A stretch of 64,000 nucleotides of DNA from Candidatus Opimibacter skivensis (GCA_016721905.1 JADKHH010000001.1:310001-374000); one strand, 5' to 3'; counted from the first letter of the stretch, positions 19,651 through 28,363 are shown. Notes: a model not told the origin generated them from the sequence alone. A program made the numbers and translations.

Positions 19651-20379
19651 TCAGGTGCGTTTAGTGATGGTGACCCATGTCCAGGTAAGGCATAGTCCGA
19701 TAAGGCAAATGAAATACATCAGGTCCCGGGTCTCAATGACGCCGCGACTGATCGAATGGTAATGGTAGTCAATTCCAAGCGACTCGATGATGGCATCAAG
19801 GCTGCCTGTAAATGAAGCAATTCGGCTGATGAAATAAAATCCATAGTACAGCACAAAGCAAAAGAAAACAGCCATGACAAAGGCCACGATCTGATTGGAT
19901 GTCTGTGCAGACGCAAAAACACCAATCGCACAAAATACCGCACCTAGCAGGAACAATCCAAAATAGGATGCTCCAATCTGCCCTAGATCAATGTTGCCGG
20001 GAGGTGAACCAAGCTGATAGATCGAATAGACATAAATAAGTGTTGGAACCAACGCTATCGCAAGCCAGGATAACGTAGCCAGGTATTTTCCGGTTACAAT
20101 ATGCCATGCTGAAATGGGTCTCGTCAGCAGCACTTCCAATGTGGCAGCTTGCTTTTCCTCCGCAAAGGTCCGCATCGTAAACGCCGGGATCAGAAAGATG
20201 AAAATGAGCGGCGCGATTTCAAACAACGCATCAATACTGGCAAAGGGAGTCTGTAATAAACTGAAGTCAGGAAAAACCCACAACACAAGACCAAGCACAG
20301 CCAACAAAAGCCCAACCGTGATGTAGGCTATCATCGAACTGAAGTAACTGGATAATTCACGCAAGTATACTGCTCTCAT
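19651..20379 (-). CDS. gldF: gliding-associated ABC transporter permease GldF
   Basis: This 242-residue integral membrane protein has about six helices. The AEEKQAATLEVLLTRPIS segment is the conserved cytoplasmic loop of ABC-2 type permeases that contacts the ATPase. The start MRAVYLRELSSYFSSMIAYI is typical of GldF. It would form the membrane channel with the GldA ATPase and GldG. It overlaps gldA by 4 bp, and gldG follows 6 bp later, so the three are one operon. Confidence 0.93.
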   Translation of the reverse strand: MRAVYLRELSSYFSSMIAYITVGLLLAVLGLVLWVFPDFSLLQTPFASIDALFEIAPLIFIFLIPAFTMRTFAEEKQAATLEVLLTRPISAWHIVTGKYLATLSWLAIALVPTLIYVYSIYQLGSPPGNIDLGQIGASYFGLFLLGAVFCAIGVFASAQTSNQIVAFVMAVFFCFVLYYGFYFISRIASFTGSLDAIIESLGIDYHYHSISRGVIETRDLMYFICLIGLCLTWTWVTITKRT

Positions 20380-21287
20380 GAGGCCCTTGTCGTAAGTTGC
20401 TGGAATATGTTTTCAACGCTTTCCCGGAGGGTAGACATCTCTAGGATTTTTAAGTTTTTACTGATGGCAAAATCAAAGATGGCTTCATTCAGTGTGCTTT
20501 CATCACCAGTGATGATGTAACGATTTACCCCGGCATCATCGTGTTTGATATAACCTCGAATCTCCCTTAATGTAATGTCGACGACAGGACGCGAAAAAGT
20601 CACCTCCACACGATATGCATTTGACAGGTTCTGGCTGAGCAACTGGATATTGCCATCCCCAACGATAATTCCTTTGTTGATGATCACGACCCGATCGCAT
20701 AAAGCCTGCACTTCCTGCATGATGTGCGTTGACAACAGGATGGTTTTTTCTTTTCCCAGGTCACGGATGAGTTGACGTATCTCGATCAGTTGGTTTGGAT
20801 CCAGGCCTGATGTCGCTTCATCCAGGATCAGTACTTCAGGATCATGAAGGATGGCCTGGGCTAGTCCAACACGCTGACGGTATCCTTTTGAAAGGGAGCG
20901 AATGAGTTTATGGCTCTCTGTGGAAAGTCCGGTCATCCCGATCACTTCGCTGATTCGTTTCCAGGGTTGATCGATCTTGTAGATTCTGGCTACATACCTC
21001 AGATACTCTTTGACATACATGTCGAGGTAGAGTGGATTATTCTCGGGCAGGTATCCGATCAGGGCTTTAATAGCCTGGTTTTCTTCAGAAACCGGGATAT
21101 CGTTGATCCTGATCTCTCCGGTGTCAGGCGCCAGATACCCGGTAATCATACGCATCGTGGTGGTCTTACCGGCTCCATTTGGGCCGAGAAATCCCAGGAT
21201 TTCCCCTTTCCCTACCTGGAAGGATATATCATTGACAGCCTTCTGGAGGCCAAACTGCTTGGAAAGGTGCGAAACGAGAATGGACAA
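20376..21287 (-). CDS. gldA: gliding-associated ABC transporter ATP-binding protein GldA
   Basis: This is a 303-residue ABC ATPase. Walker A is GPNGAGKTT (about residues 35-43), the signature is LSKGYRQRVGLAQA (about 133), Walker B is VLILDEATSGLDP (about 153), and the switch His is in LLSTHIMQE. A C-terminal extension of about 80 residues follows, as in GldA and related ABC-2 exporters. Its place directly before gldF and gldG supports GldA over a generic exporter ATPase. Translation appears to start at TTG (21287), since no ATG gives the full N-terminal strand. Confidence 0.9.
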   Translation of the reverse strand: MSILVSHLSKQFGLQKAVNDISFQVGKGEILGFLGPNGAGKTTTMRMITGYLAPDTGEIRINDIPVSEENQAIKALIGYLPENNPLYLDMYVKEYLRYVARIYKIDQPWKRISEVIGMTGLSTESHKLIRSLSKGYRQRVGLAQAILHDPEVLILDEATSGLDPNQLIEIRQLIRDLGKEKTILLSTHIMQEVQALCDRVVIINKGIIVGDGNIQLLSQNLSNAYRVEVTFSRPVVDITLREIRGYIKHDDAGVNRYIITGDESTLNEAIFDFAISKNLKILEMSTLRESVENIFQQLTTRAS

Positions 21288-21318
21288 TGCCCGGGGGTAT
21301 TAAGTGTTAAATGAGGGG

Positions 21319-21326
21319 CAAAAATA
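21319..21326 (-). promoter_or_regulatory. candidate -7 element for the gldAFG operon
   Basis: The minus strand reads TATTTTTG, matching TAnnTTTG, about 32 bp upstream of the gldA start. The -33 position is T-rich but not a clear TTTG. Confidence 0.4.
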
Positions 21327-21447
21327 GGGTAAAATGGGGGAAATGAAATTGATTGTGAAATAAAGACTACTTGTATACAAAGTAGCCAAACTGACTCCAA
21401 ACTGAGGGGAATGCTGTAGATTTAGGGCGTCTTCTAAAAGTTCAATA

Positions 21448-22416
21448 ATGATTAGGGTTTCGCTTGTATCCACTGCTTTAAGCATGCTTTGCGTCTTTTG
21501 TTTTGCGCAGACTAACGTTAATCTGGTAATACATCACAAAATGGGCGGGCAGGATTTCGCCATGAACAGTCCGGCCAAAAACAACATGGATCATGATTTC
21601 GAATTCACCCGACTCGAATATTATATCTCCGGTATCACCATCATCCATGACAATGGCACGGCCACTCCTGTTCCGGACACCTGGATTTTAGTCAATGCCG
21701 CATCAGCCACAGAGGTCGAACTTGGCTCTTTCCCAGTGACAGAAGTTGAAGCTATTCACTTTACCATCGGTGTCGATCCTGAGCATAACCATCTTGATCC
21801 TGCAAGTTTTCCTTCTTCTCATCCCCTTGGACCAAAATCACCATCCATGCATTGGGGATGGACAGCCGGCTATCGTTTCCTTGCGCTCGAAGGCTATGGT
21901 GGCCCCCAATACAATCAACTCGTGCAGTTACATGGCCTGGGTGATCAAAACTATATTAAATCCAGGGTTAATCTTCACGCAACAGCCACTAATAATGAAG
22001 TGACCATCCACCTGGATGCTGACTATACTCGTGCACTTGAAAACATCAGTGTCAATGGAGGTATTGTAGAGCATAGTGAGACAGGTGCCGCCCAACAAGC
22101 GTTGGAAAATTTCAGAAATCTGGTATTTAGTCCATCTCAAGTCAATACCGGCATATCAGATGTAAATGCTGAAGAATATTTCTCCCTGTATCCAAACCCG
22201 ACCCAGGATGGCTTAGCTTTCCTCACAATCAACAGTACTGAAGATGAAGATTATGAAATGACGCTGACCGATATGCTCGGACGACAGATTTCAAATTTAA
22301 AAGTATTGAAGCCAAATACAACTATTGATGTCCGTGTACCAGAGGCTGGAATCTACTTTGTCAGGCTCATACAAAACGGACAATCTCTTGGTGTAGTAAA
22401 ACTGATATCCCAATAG
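21448..22416 (+). CDS. MbnP-like copper-binding protein with T9SS type A sorting domain
   Basis: This is a 322-residue protein. A signal peptide ending CFAQ (about residue 21) precedes an MbnP-family domain (about 24-220) with HHKMGGQDF, FTRLEYYISGITI, IGVDPEHNHLDP and the His/Trp-rich MHWGWTAGYRFLALEGYGG. A type A T9SS domain closes it (SLYPNPTQDG, MLGRQIS, GIYFVRLIQNG). MbnP proteins bind copper, and in the characterised pair a Trp of MbnP is oxidised to kynurenine by the dihaem enzyme MbnH. Two MbnH-like genes follow at once, which strongly supports the call. The sorting domain implies cell-surface or secreted placement. Confidence 0.88.
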   Translation: MIRVSLVSTALSMLCVFCFAQTNVNLVIHHKMGGQDFAMNSPAKNNMDHDFEFTRLEYYISGITIIHDNGTATPVPDTWILVNAASATEVELGSFPVTEVEAIHFTIGVDPEHNHLDPASFPSSHPLGPKSPSMHWGWTAGYRFLALEGYGGPQYNQLVQLHGLGDQNYIKSRVNLHATATNNEVTIHLDADYTRALENISVNGGIVEHSETGAAQQALENFRNLVFSPSQVNTGISDVNAEEYFSLYPNPTQDGLAFLTINSTEDEDYEMTLTDMLGRQISNLKVLKPNTTIDVRVPEAGIYFVRLIQNGQSLGVVKLISQ

Positions 22417-22423
22417 CACGTCT

Positions 22424-23437
22424 GTGAAATGGACATTATTCATCTTGCTTCTTTTAAGTCTCCTCGCCTGCAAAGAGGATGAAGTAAGCATTCCTGTATC
22501 ATACCCCGCGCTAATGGAAATTCCGGACGGGTTTCCGTCAATCGATTTTCCGGAGGAAAATACATTCACACAAGCAAGGTGGGAGTTGGGCAAAAAACTC
22601 TTTTATGACCCGGTGATGTCAGTAGCTGGCACTATTAGTTGTGCTTCATGCCATAAACCAGGATTAGCGTTTAGTGATCAGTCTCCGGTCAGCTTTGGCG
22701 TTGATGATCGTTTAGGAACCCGAAATGCACCCTCGCTTGCAAATGTTGCGTACCATCCCTATTTCTTGCGTGAAGGCGGAGTCCCTACCTTAGAAATGCA
22801 GGTCTTGGTTCCGATCCAGGAACACAATGAGTTTGATTTTAATATCGTCCTTCTGGCAGAAAAGTTAAACACTGATACGACGTACGTAAAGATGGCCATG
22901 AATGCATACAACAGAGCACCGGATGCATTCGTCATCACACGCGCCATTGCCTGCTTTGAGCGAAGCTTACTGAGCGGAAACAGCCCCTATGACCAATACA
23001 TAAAAAACAATAATACGAATGCGATGACGGATGCACAGATTCGCGGCATGAATCTTTTCTTCAGCGATCGCACCAATTGTTCAACCTGCCATAGTGGATT
23101 CAATTTTACCAATTATGCTTTTGAAAATAATGGATTATATATCCAGTATGCAGATATAGGCAGAATGAGGCTTACCTTAAAAGAAGAAGACAGGGCATTA
23201 TTTAAAGTACCTGGACTACGTAACATCGAGATGACCGGACCATACATGCATGATGGATCCATACAGACATTGCAACAGGTTATTGATCACTATCAATCAG
23301 GAGGAATGGATCATCCGCACAAAAACCCAATCCTCAAACCACTTGATCTCACAACCCCAGAACAAAAGGATCTGATCGAATTCTTAAAGGCCTTGACGGA
23401 TGATACTTTCCTCACTAATCCGATTTTTAAATATTGA
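22424..23437 (+). CDS. MbnH/cytochrome c peroxidase-like dihaem lipoprotein, copy 1
   Basis: This is a 337-residue protein. The N-terminus MKWTLFILLLLSLLACKE is a lipoprotein signal with Cys at about residue 16. Two haem c motifs are present: CASCH (about 74-78) and CSTCH (about 224-228). FKVPGLRN and PYMHDGS near the C-terminus are typical of the bacterial cytochrome c peroxidase/MauG superfamily. Beside MbnP such proteins act as MbnH, oxidising a Trp on MbnP rather than removing peroxide. It starts at GTG 7 bp after the MbnP stop, so it is in the same operon. Confidence 0.87.
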   Translation: MKWTLFILLLLSLLACKEDEVSIPVSYPALMEIPDGFPSIDFPEENTFTQARWELGKKLFYDPVMSVAGTISCASCHKPGLAFSDQSPVSFGVDDRLGTRNAPSLANVAYHPYFLREGGVPTLEMQVLVPIQEHNEFDFNIVLLAEKLNTDTTYVKMAMNAYNRAPDAFVITRAIACFERSLLSGNSPYDQYIKNNNTNAMTDAQIRGMNLFFSDRTNCSTCHSGFNFTNYAFENNGLYIQYADIGRMRLTLKEEDRALFKVPGLRNIEMTGPYMHDGSIQTLQQVIDHYQSGGMDHPHKNPILKPLDLTTPEQKDLIEFLKALTDDTFLTNPIFKY

Positions 23438-23442
23438 AACAC

Positions 23443-24537
23443 ATGAAAGTCTCCAGTTTAAAGTCTGTGTTTATTGCATTAATAGGTTTGGTATTTTTGA
23501 TTTCTTGCGGAAAAGATGACACACCGCAGGATGTCATTGTGATGGATGATACACCTTTCATCCTTGAGCACGGCGCACTCCCAGCACCTTCACTGCCTTC
23601 GGACAATCAGCTCACTATTCAAGGTGTAAAACTGGGAAGAATGTTGTTTTACGAAAAACTCCTTTCCAGAGATGGTTCGCAAGCATGTGCTGATTGCCAT
23701 CGCCAACAAGATGGATTTTCGGACACTTCGCGATTCTCTATTGGTGTCGAATTAATGCCAGGCAAGCGTCAGGCAATGCCCGTCTTTAATATGGCCTGGC
23801 ATACCAATGAATTCTTCTGGGATGGAAGGGCACACCTGCTGAGAGACCAGGCACTGAAACCGATACAGGATCCTTTGGAAATGAATGAAACATTACCCAA
23901 TGTTATTGCAAAACTCAGCAATTCCCAACAGTATAAAGACCAGTTTATCCGGACGTTTGGAAGTAGTGAAATTACTCCTGAAAAAATGGCACTGGCCATG
24001 GAGCAGTTTATGTTGAGTATCGTCTCCAATGATTCCAAATTTGACAGGTTTCTTGCAGGAGAAATACAATTGACGGAAAGCGAAGAGCGAGGCCGATTAC
24101 TTTTTTCGACAGAGTATAATCCATTCTTTCCGGAAATTTCCGGTGCCGATTGTCAGCACTGCCATGGCGGTGCCAATTTTGAAAACGATAAGTATATGAA
24201 TAACGGGATTGATGCCGAAGCGGATATTGTTGACATCGGCAGGCAGAAAGTCACAGAAAACCCTGCTGATCGGGCAAAATTTAAAGTGCCTTCACTAAGA
24301 AATATCGCCGTCACAGCACCCTATATGCACGATGGGCGATTTAAAACACTGGAGGAAGTGGTTGACCATTATAATGCGGACATCAGGGAATCTTCGACGG
24401 TTGATCCGGCATTGTTAAATACAAAGCAAACCGGCTTGTTACTGTCCCAACAAGACAAGCAAGACCTGGTCAATTTTCTAAAAACACTTACTGACGATAC
24501 CTTCCTGAATAACGAGGAGTATAAATCTCCTTTCTAG
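23443..24537 (+). CDS. MbnH/cytochrome c peroxidase-like dihaem lipoprotein, copy 2
   Basis: This is a 364-residue protein from the ATG at 23443; an in-frame TTG at 23434 would overlap copy 1. A lipoprotein signal ends in VFLISCGKDD. The haem c motifs are CADCH (about 84) and CQHCH (about 236). FKVPSLRN and PYMHDGRF match copy 1 closely, as do the ends (LKALTDDTFL and LKTLTDDTFL), which suggests an old tandem duplication. Copy 2 has a longer insert before the second haem site. Its stop at 24537 lies directly before the abnormal homopolymer block. Confidence 0.87.
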   Translation: MKVSSLKSVFIALIGLVFLISCGKDDTPQDVIVMDDTPFILEHGALPAPSLPSDNQLTIQGVKLGRMLFYEKLLSRDGSQACADCHRQQDGFSDTSRFSIGVELMPGKRQAMPVFNMAWHTNEFFWDGRAHLLRDQALKPIQDPLEMNETLPNVIAKLSNSQQYKDQFIRTFGSSEITPEKMALAMEQFMLSIVSNDSKFDRFLAGEIQLTESEERGRLLFSTEYNPFFPEISGADCQHCHGGANFENDKYMNNGIDAEADIVDIGRQKVTENPADRAKFKVPSLRNIAVTAPYMHDGRFKTLEEVVDHYNADIRESSTVDPALLNTKQTGLLLSQQDKQDLVNFLKTLTDDTFLNNEEYKSPF

Positions 24538-24539
24538 AA

Positions 24540-24802
24540 GAATCTTTTTTTTAATTTTTTTTTTTTTTCTTTCCTTCCTCTTAAAAAAAAAAAAATTTTT
24601 TCTCCACCCCCGGGAAAAATTTTGCCTTTATTGGGGGGGCCGGGGTGGGGGGGGTTTTCCCCCCCCCTTTTTTAAAAAAAAAAAAACAACAAGCGGGGGG
24701 GGGGGGGGGCCCGCCCCCCCCCCCCCCCTGTTTTTTGCCCCCCCCCCCCCCCCCCCCCCGGGGCCCCCCCCCCCAAAAAAGGGGGGGGGGGGGGGGGTGG
24801 GA
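24540..24802. other. abnormal homopolymer block, probable sequence artefact
   Basis: About 260 bp are made almost wholly of long A, T, G and C runs, including G and C runs of 15 or more separated by a few other bases. This is unlike anything else in the window and unlike normal coding or repeat DNA. Frames that stay open here give only Pro, Gly, Lys and Phe runs. It looks like degraded base calls or a poorly filled gap, not a biological feature. Confidence 0.8.
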
Positions 24803-25437
24803 TTGGATATCACAGAAGTCATTTCTTAGGATAGGTTTGGTAGGAATTGGATTACTCTCCATGGTGATCGTTTCGGCCATTAGTGTCATGGTAAGGTTTA
24901 CTGACCATCAGGCTTGAATCGCTGATAAAAATTGCCCCAACCATTATATTCATTGTGGTGATCGGTGCCGGTTTCATCTTGAATAATGAAATGCTGAGCT
25001 CCTCATCCCTAGTTTTGTACAAAATTCCGCTGGCCCTTGTTTCGTTCCTGTGCCTGGCTGGTCTTGCCTATGGCGGGATTTCGGCAGCAGCTACAGGATC
25101 TGTGGGACTGGAAGATTCCACACGTCAATATGAAAATGCACCATCTATTAAAGCGAGCAGAATTTCAGAAATCGAAGAAGCTGATATAAATGAAAATTTT
25201 ACAAGAATTCTTGGATTCACCGGAGGCCTTTATCCAAGGAGGGGGGACGCCCCCCGCCCCCACCCCCACCCCCCCCCCCCACAAAAAAAAAATAAAAAAA
25301 TTTCAAAAAGGAAAAAACCAAAAAGATGCTCTTGGTTTCCTGTCGTTGAGTGAGGTTGATGATAAAACCCTTTTAAGCGTACGGTTCAAGGTTTCCCGCA
25401 GGGGGGGGGAGGTGTCTCGGGCCTTAAGAATGGATTA
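24803..25437 (+). pseudogene. broken membrane-protein gene between abnormal blocks
   Basis: Normal-looking sequence resumes with KSFLRIGLVGIGLLSMVIV in one frame. After a frame change near 24890-24915 it continues as ESLIKIAPTIIFIVVIGAG and YKIPLALVSFLCLAGLAYGG, giving about three transmembrane segments, then a soluble stretch (ISEIEEADINENFTRILGF). It is cut by a second homopolymer block at 25240-25312. A further piece (TLLSVRFKVSRR, ending at 25437) may be the C-terminus. I do not recognise the family. The true N-terminus is lost in the block at 24540-24802. The break may come from poor sequence, not real gene decay. Confidence 0.45.
25240..25312. other. second abnormal homopolymer block
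   Basis: Runs of G, then C with scattered A, then A make up this stretch. It breaks the frame of the membrane-protein remnant. A shorter G run follows at about 25402-25410. It has the same artefact-like character as 24540-24802. Confidence 0.7.
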
Positions 25438-25545
25438 AAATCACTCGTGACACCTCTAACCTCCTAAGCCAATCAACCCATCAACCTATCAACTCATCAA
25501 CCTCCTAAGCCCTTTTAACCCTAATTAACCCCCATAATCCCTTAT
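25438..25545. repeat. low-complexity CATCAAC/CCTAA spacer
   Basis: Imperfect units such as CCCATCAAC, CTATCAAC and CCTCCTAAG fill the spacer before the DUF3098 gene. They match the composition of the spacer at 14815-14945. Confidence 0.55.
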
Positions 25546-25578
25546 TTACATATCTTTGTCTCTCGTTATATATCTGAT

Positions 25579-25896
25579 ATGAGCCAGGATCCTAAACCAT
25601 TAAAGAAAAAAGTCGCTTCTACAAAGCCAGCTACTACTGTTCAAACACAGCGCCGTACCAGCAGTACACGCAATGTGCAGTCCTTTCCGCTGCTGTTCAC
25701 TAAGCAGAACTATCTCTATATAGGTATTGGTTGCGCATTGATTGCCCTAGGCTTGATCCTGATGCTCGGTGGAGGTATGACAGACCCAAATGTCTGGGAT
25801 GAGAGCGTGATCTACAGCCCCAGAAGGATTACCCTTGCCCCTTTCGTCATCCTCGCGGGATTGGGTATGCAGGTGTACGCGATCTTCAAGAAATAA
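25579..25896 (+). CDS. DUF3098 family membrane protein
   Basis: This is a 105-residue protein. A basic, Thr-rich cytoplasmic N-terminus (about 1-45) is followed by two transmembrane helices: YLYIGIGCALIALGLILML, and LAPFVILAGLGMQVYAI at the end. A conserved loop, VWDESVIYSPRRITLAP, lies between them. This is the DUF3098 pattern. In many Bacteroidota the gene lies in an ftsX-DUF3098-uppP-truB cluster. Here only truB follows (62-bp gap), and the expected upstream ftsX cannot be recognised in the damaged sequence. Confidence 0.88.
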   Translation: MSQDPKPLKKKVASTKPATTVQTQRRTSSTRNVQSFPLLFTKQNYLYIGIGCALIALGLILMLGGGMTDPNVWDESVIYSPRRITLAPFVILAGLGMQVYAIFKK

Positions 25897-25958
25897 TTTA
25901 CCAAAAGCCTGAAGTAATTTTTTCCGGCGTTCTCTATCACTGGCAGAACTGATTTTCT

Positions 25959-26672
25959 TTGAACCTAAACGTCGTAACTGCTCCCGAATCAGCAGACTTT
26001 ATTTCCGGAGCATTGATCCTTCTTGACAAACCACAAGGCTGGACTTCGTTTGATGTCGTCAATAAGATCAGGGGAATGATACGTCACAAATTCAGCGTAA
26101 AGAAAATCAAGGTTGGCCATTCCGGCACACTCGATCCCATGGCTACAGGCCTGTTATTGATCTGCACAGGTAGCTGGACGAAAGAACTGCATCATTTAAC
26201 GGGATTGGATAAAAAGTACATTGGCAAGATCACGTTAGGTATCGAAACCGATAGCTATGATGCGGAAGGTAAAATCGTCAGCACAAAAGAAGTACCCGCC
26301 CTGACAGAAGATGAGATCAAAAAACATCTCGAAACATTTATAGGCGATTTGGAACAATACCCACCAGCCTTCTCTGCCATTAAGAAAGATGGCGTCCCCC
26401 TCTACGAAATGGCCCGCGCGGGCAAGGAAGTAAAAACAGAAGCCAGGAAAGTGAAAGTATTCGCTATTGAATTAATCAATTATACGCCTCCTGTTGTTGA
26501 GATCATGGTTCATTGCGGCAGTGGATTTTATGTTCGTTCGCTAGCCCATGATCTGGGAGCAAAAATTGGTTGTGGTGCCCACCTCTCCGGCCTGATCAGA
26601 ACTTCTGTAGGCTCATACGAATTGAAGGATGCATTCAGCATGGAAACAATCGTTGCTTCATTTAGGCATTAA
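25959..26672 (+). CDS. truB: tRNA pseudouridine(55) synthase TruB
   Basis: This is a 237-residue protein. LLDKPQGWTSFDVVNKIR (about 23-40) and the catalytic-Asp motif VGHSGTLDPMATGLL (about 53-67) identify TruB, supported by YPPAFSAIKKDG and GFYVRSLAHDLG. It makes pseudouridine at position 55 in the T loop of most tRNAs. It is short, lacking a full PUA domain, as is common in Bacteroidota. The reading frame begins at TTG; no ATG occurs before the conserved core. Confidence 0.95.
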   Translation: MNLNVVTAPESADFISGALILLDKPQGWTSFDVVNKIRGMIRHKFSVKKIKVGHSGTLDPMATGLLLICTGSWTKELHHLTGLDKKYIGKITLGIETDSYDAEGKIVSTKEVPALTEDEIKKHLETFIGDLEQYPPAFSAIKKDGVPLYEMARAGKEVKTEARKVKVFAIELINYTPPVVEIMVHCGSGFYVRSLAHDLGAKIGCGAHLSGLIRTSVGSYELKDAFSMETIVASFRH

Positions 26673-26689
26673 ACGCTCCCTATCGGCGC

Positions 26690-26760
26690 AGCCGTTGTTG
26701 GTGTCCCCACCAACAACCAACGAAATTCCCCACTGGTGGTGAGGACACCAGGCCAGCGGC
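26690..26760. repeat. palindromic interspersed repeat, family A copy 1
   Basis: This 71-bp unit starts AGCCGTTGTTGGTGTC and ends CAGCGGC. It contains the inverted repeat GTTGTTGGTG/CACCAACAAC, and the right half (GGTGAGGACACC) can pair with the left half to form one long hairpin. Related copies lie at 29324-29393 and 29412-29442. The rest of 26673-26877 shows no gene. Confidence 0.8.
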
Positions 26761-26877
26761 ATACTTACATATAGGCCGACACAGAAACAAAAGAAATCAT
26801 GCACCAGGCAGCAATCTCAGTAGACGTTTTTAACGTCATGCAAGAATCTGTTCAATGCCTTCAGCCTCTTTGGCCCC

Positions 26878-28242
26878 TTATGCCTCTTTAGCCATCTCAG
26901 AAGAAACACTAACCAGATCCAATCCATCAAACCTCCCCGAACTCATCCAGAGCAACACCGTCTTCGTATTCTTACGCGCAGCAAGCACCAGCTTTTCAAG
27001 TGTCGTACCTGTCGTAGCAATCATCAACATAGGTTCATCGAAATACGATGTCAATTGACCTGGAGAAAGGTCAGGCAATTTTTTAATACTCAATGTGTGC
27101 GGACTGTAGTAAAGTATTTTGACATCCGCCTCGGCTAACGCACCTTTATACTGTGGAAGGAATGCAGGATTGAGGGAACTGAAGGTATGCAACTCGAGAC
27201 ATGCGATGATATAGGCATTAGGATGTTTTTCTCTGACCGCATTGACCGTTGCCCTAACCTTTGAAGGAGCGTGAGCAAAATCAAGATAAGCAGTGAGTCG
27301 TTCTTCAACATGTAATGTCTGCAATCGTTTGCTTGCTCCTGTAAATGACTGAATAGAATTGTAAAAGTCTTTCGATGAGAGCCCTGCGATGTGAGTAGCA
27401 AGTTGCGCAGCTTTCAGATTCTGCAGATTGTGGTTTCCAAATATTTCCAAAGGAAATGCAGTACCTTCTTCATCCTTGATGATGACCGTTCCCTCTTCAA
27501 GCACATAGTCATGGGTGCGATATGGAATCGTAATGCATACAGGCGAAATTTCTTCTACCAAGTCAACCAGATCCTGATCTTCTGCACAATAAATCAAGGT
27601 ATCATCTTCACCGAGCGATTCAATCAGCATCCGGAATTGCCTGACATAATCGGGATAGGTCGGAAACACATTCATATGATCCCAGGCAATCCCAGTGATT
27701 ATAGTAATGTGCGGTTTGTAATGAAGAAACTTTGGTCTCGGATCCATAGGACTGCTCAGGTATTCATCACCTTCAAGCACAATCATGGCGGCATCTGATA
27801 TGGCGACAGGTTCCAGTTCACCAATCTTTGCCCCGATCATTCGATCTGCCTGCATGCCAGAATAATGCAGGACATGTGCAATCATACCACTGGTAGTTGT
27901 CTTGCCATGACTGCCGGCAACCACGATCCTTACCTTATCCTGGGAGATATTGTACATGAATTCAGGGAATGACTCCACTTTCAAACCTAATTCCTGAGCT
28001 CTCAGCAATTCAGGATTGTCGGCTCTGGCATGCATACCCAGGACAACGATATCCAGTTCACTGTGGATTCGCTCCGGATGCCAACCTGTCTCAGAAGGCA
28101 GAAGGCCTTGAGCGGCCAGTCGGCTGCGGCTTGGTTCATAGATTTCGTCATCTGAACCTGTCACAGTATGCCCTCTCTGAGCCATCACCAGCGCCAGACT
28201 ATGCATAATACTCCCCCCGATGGCAATAAAATGAATCCTCAT
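26878..28242 (-). CDS. mpl: UDP-N-acetylmuramate:L-alanyl-gamma-D-glutamyl-meso-DAP ligase (Mpl-like)
   Basis: This is about 454 residues from the ATG at 28242; a TTG lies two codons upstream. It has three Mur-ligase domains. HFIAIGGSIMHSLAL at the N-terminus is the nucleotide-sugar site with the Mpl-type GGSxMH variant, GSHGKTTTSGM (about 110-120) is the ATP P-loop, and WDHMNVFPTYPDYVRQF and DFAHAPSKVRATV mark the central and C-terminal domains. Mpl rejoins recovered murein tripeptide to UDP-MurNAc in cell-wall recycling. The variant N-terminal motif and the lack of a mur operon nearby separate it from MurC. Confidence 0.9.
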   Translation of the reverse strand: MRIHFIAIGGSIMHSLALVMAQRGHTVTGSDDEIYEPSRSRLAAQGLLPSETGWHPERIHSELDIVVLGMHARADNPELLRAQELGLKVESFPEFMYNISQDKVRIVVAGSHGKTTTSGMIAHVLHYSGMQADRMIGAKIGELEPVAISDAAMIVLEGDEYLSSPMDPRPKFLHYKPHITIITGIAWDHMNVFPTYPDYVRQFRMLIESLGEDDTLIYCAEDQDLVDLVEEISPVCITIPYRTHDYVLEEGTVIIKDEEGTAFPLEIFGNHNLQNLKAAQLATHIAGLSSKDFYNSIQSFTGASKRLQTLHVEERLTAYLDFAHAPSKVRATVNAVREKHPNAYIIACLELHTFSSLNPAFLPQYKGALAEADVKILYYSPHTLSIKKLPDLSPGQLTSYFDEPMLMIATTGTTLEKLVLAARKNTKTVLLWMSSGRFDGLDLVSVSSEMAKEA

Positions 28243-28363
28243 TATCAATGATTTAGACCGTTCTGGTATATTTTTTGGTAAAAAGCTCTCAGGATATAAT
28301 AATTTCGCACTTTAAAACGATTTATATCTGTTATCTGTTGATAACCAAAAGCAAATTAAAGCA

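Noticed and set aside
22424..24537. Simple periplasmic peroxide-removing cytochrome c peroxidases
   Set aside because: Possible, but the tight linkage behind an MbnP-like gene makes an MbnH role more likely.
24555..24917. Long open frames in both directions encoding Pro/Gly-rich proteins
   Set aside because: They come from G and C homopolymer runs and have no signal, family or codon pattern beyond the runs. Only the part after 24803 looks like protein.
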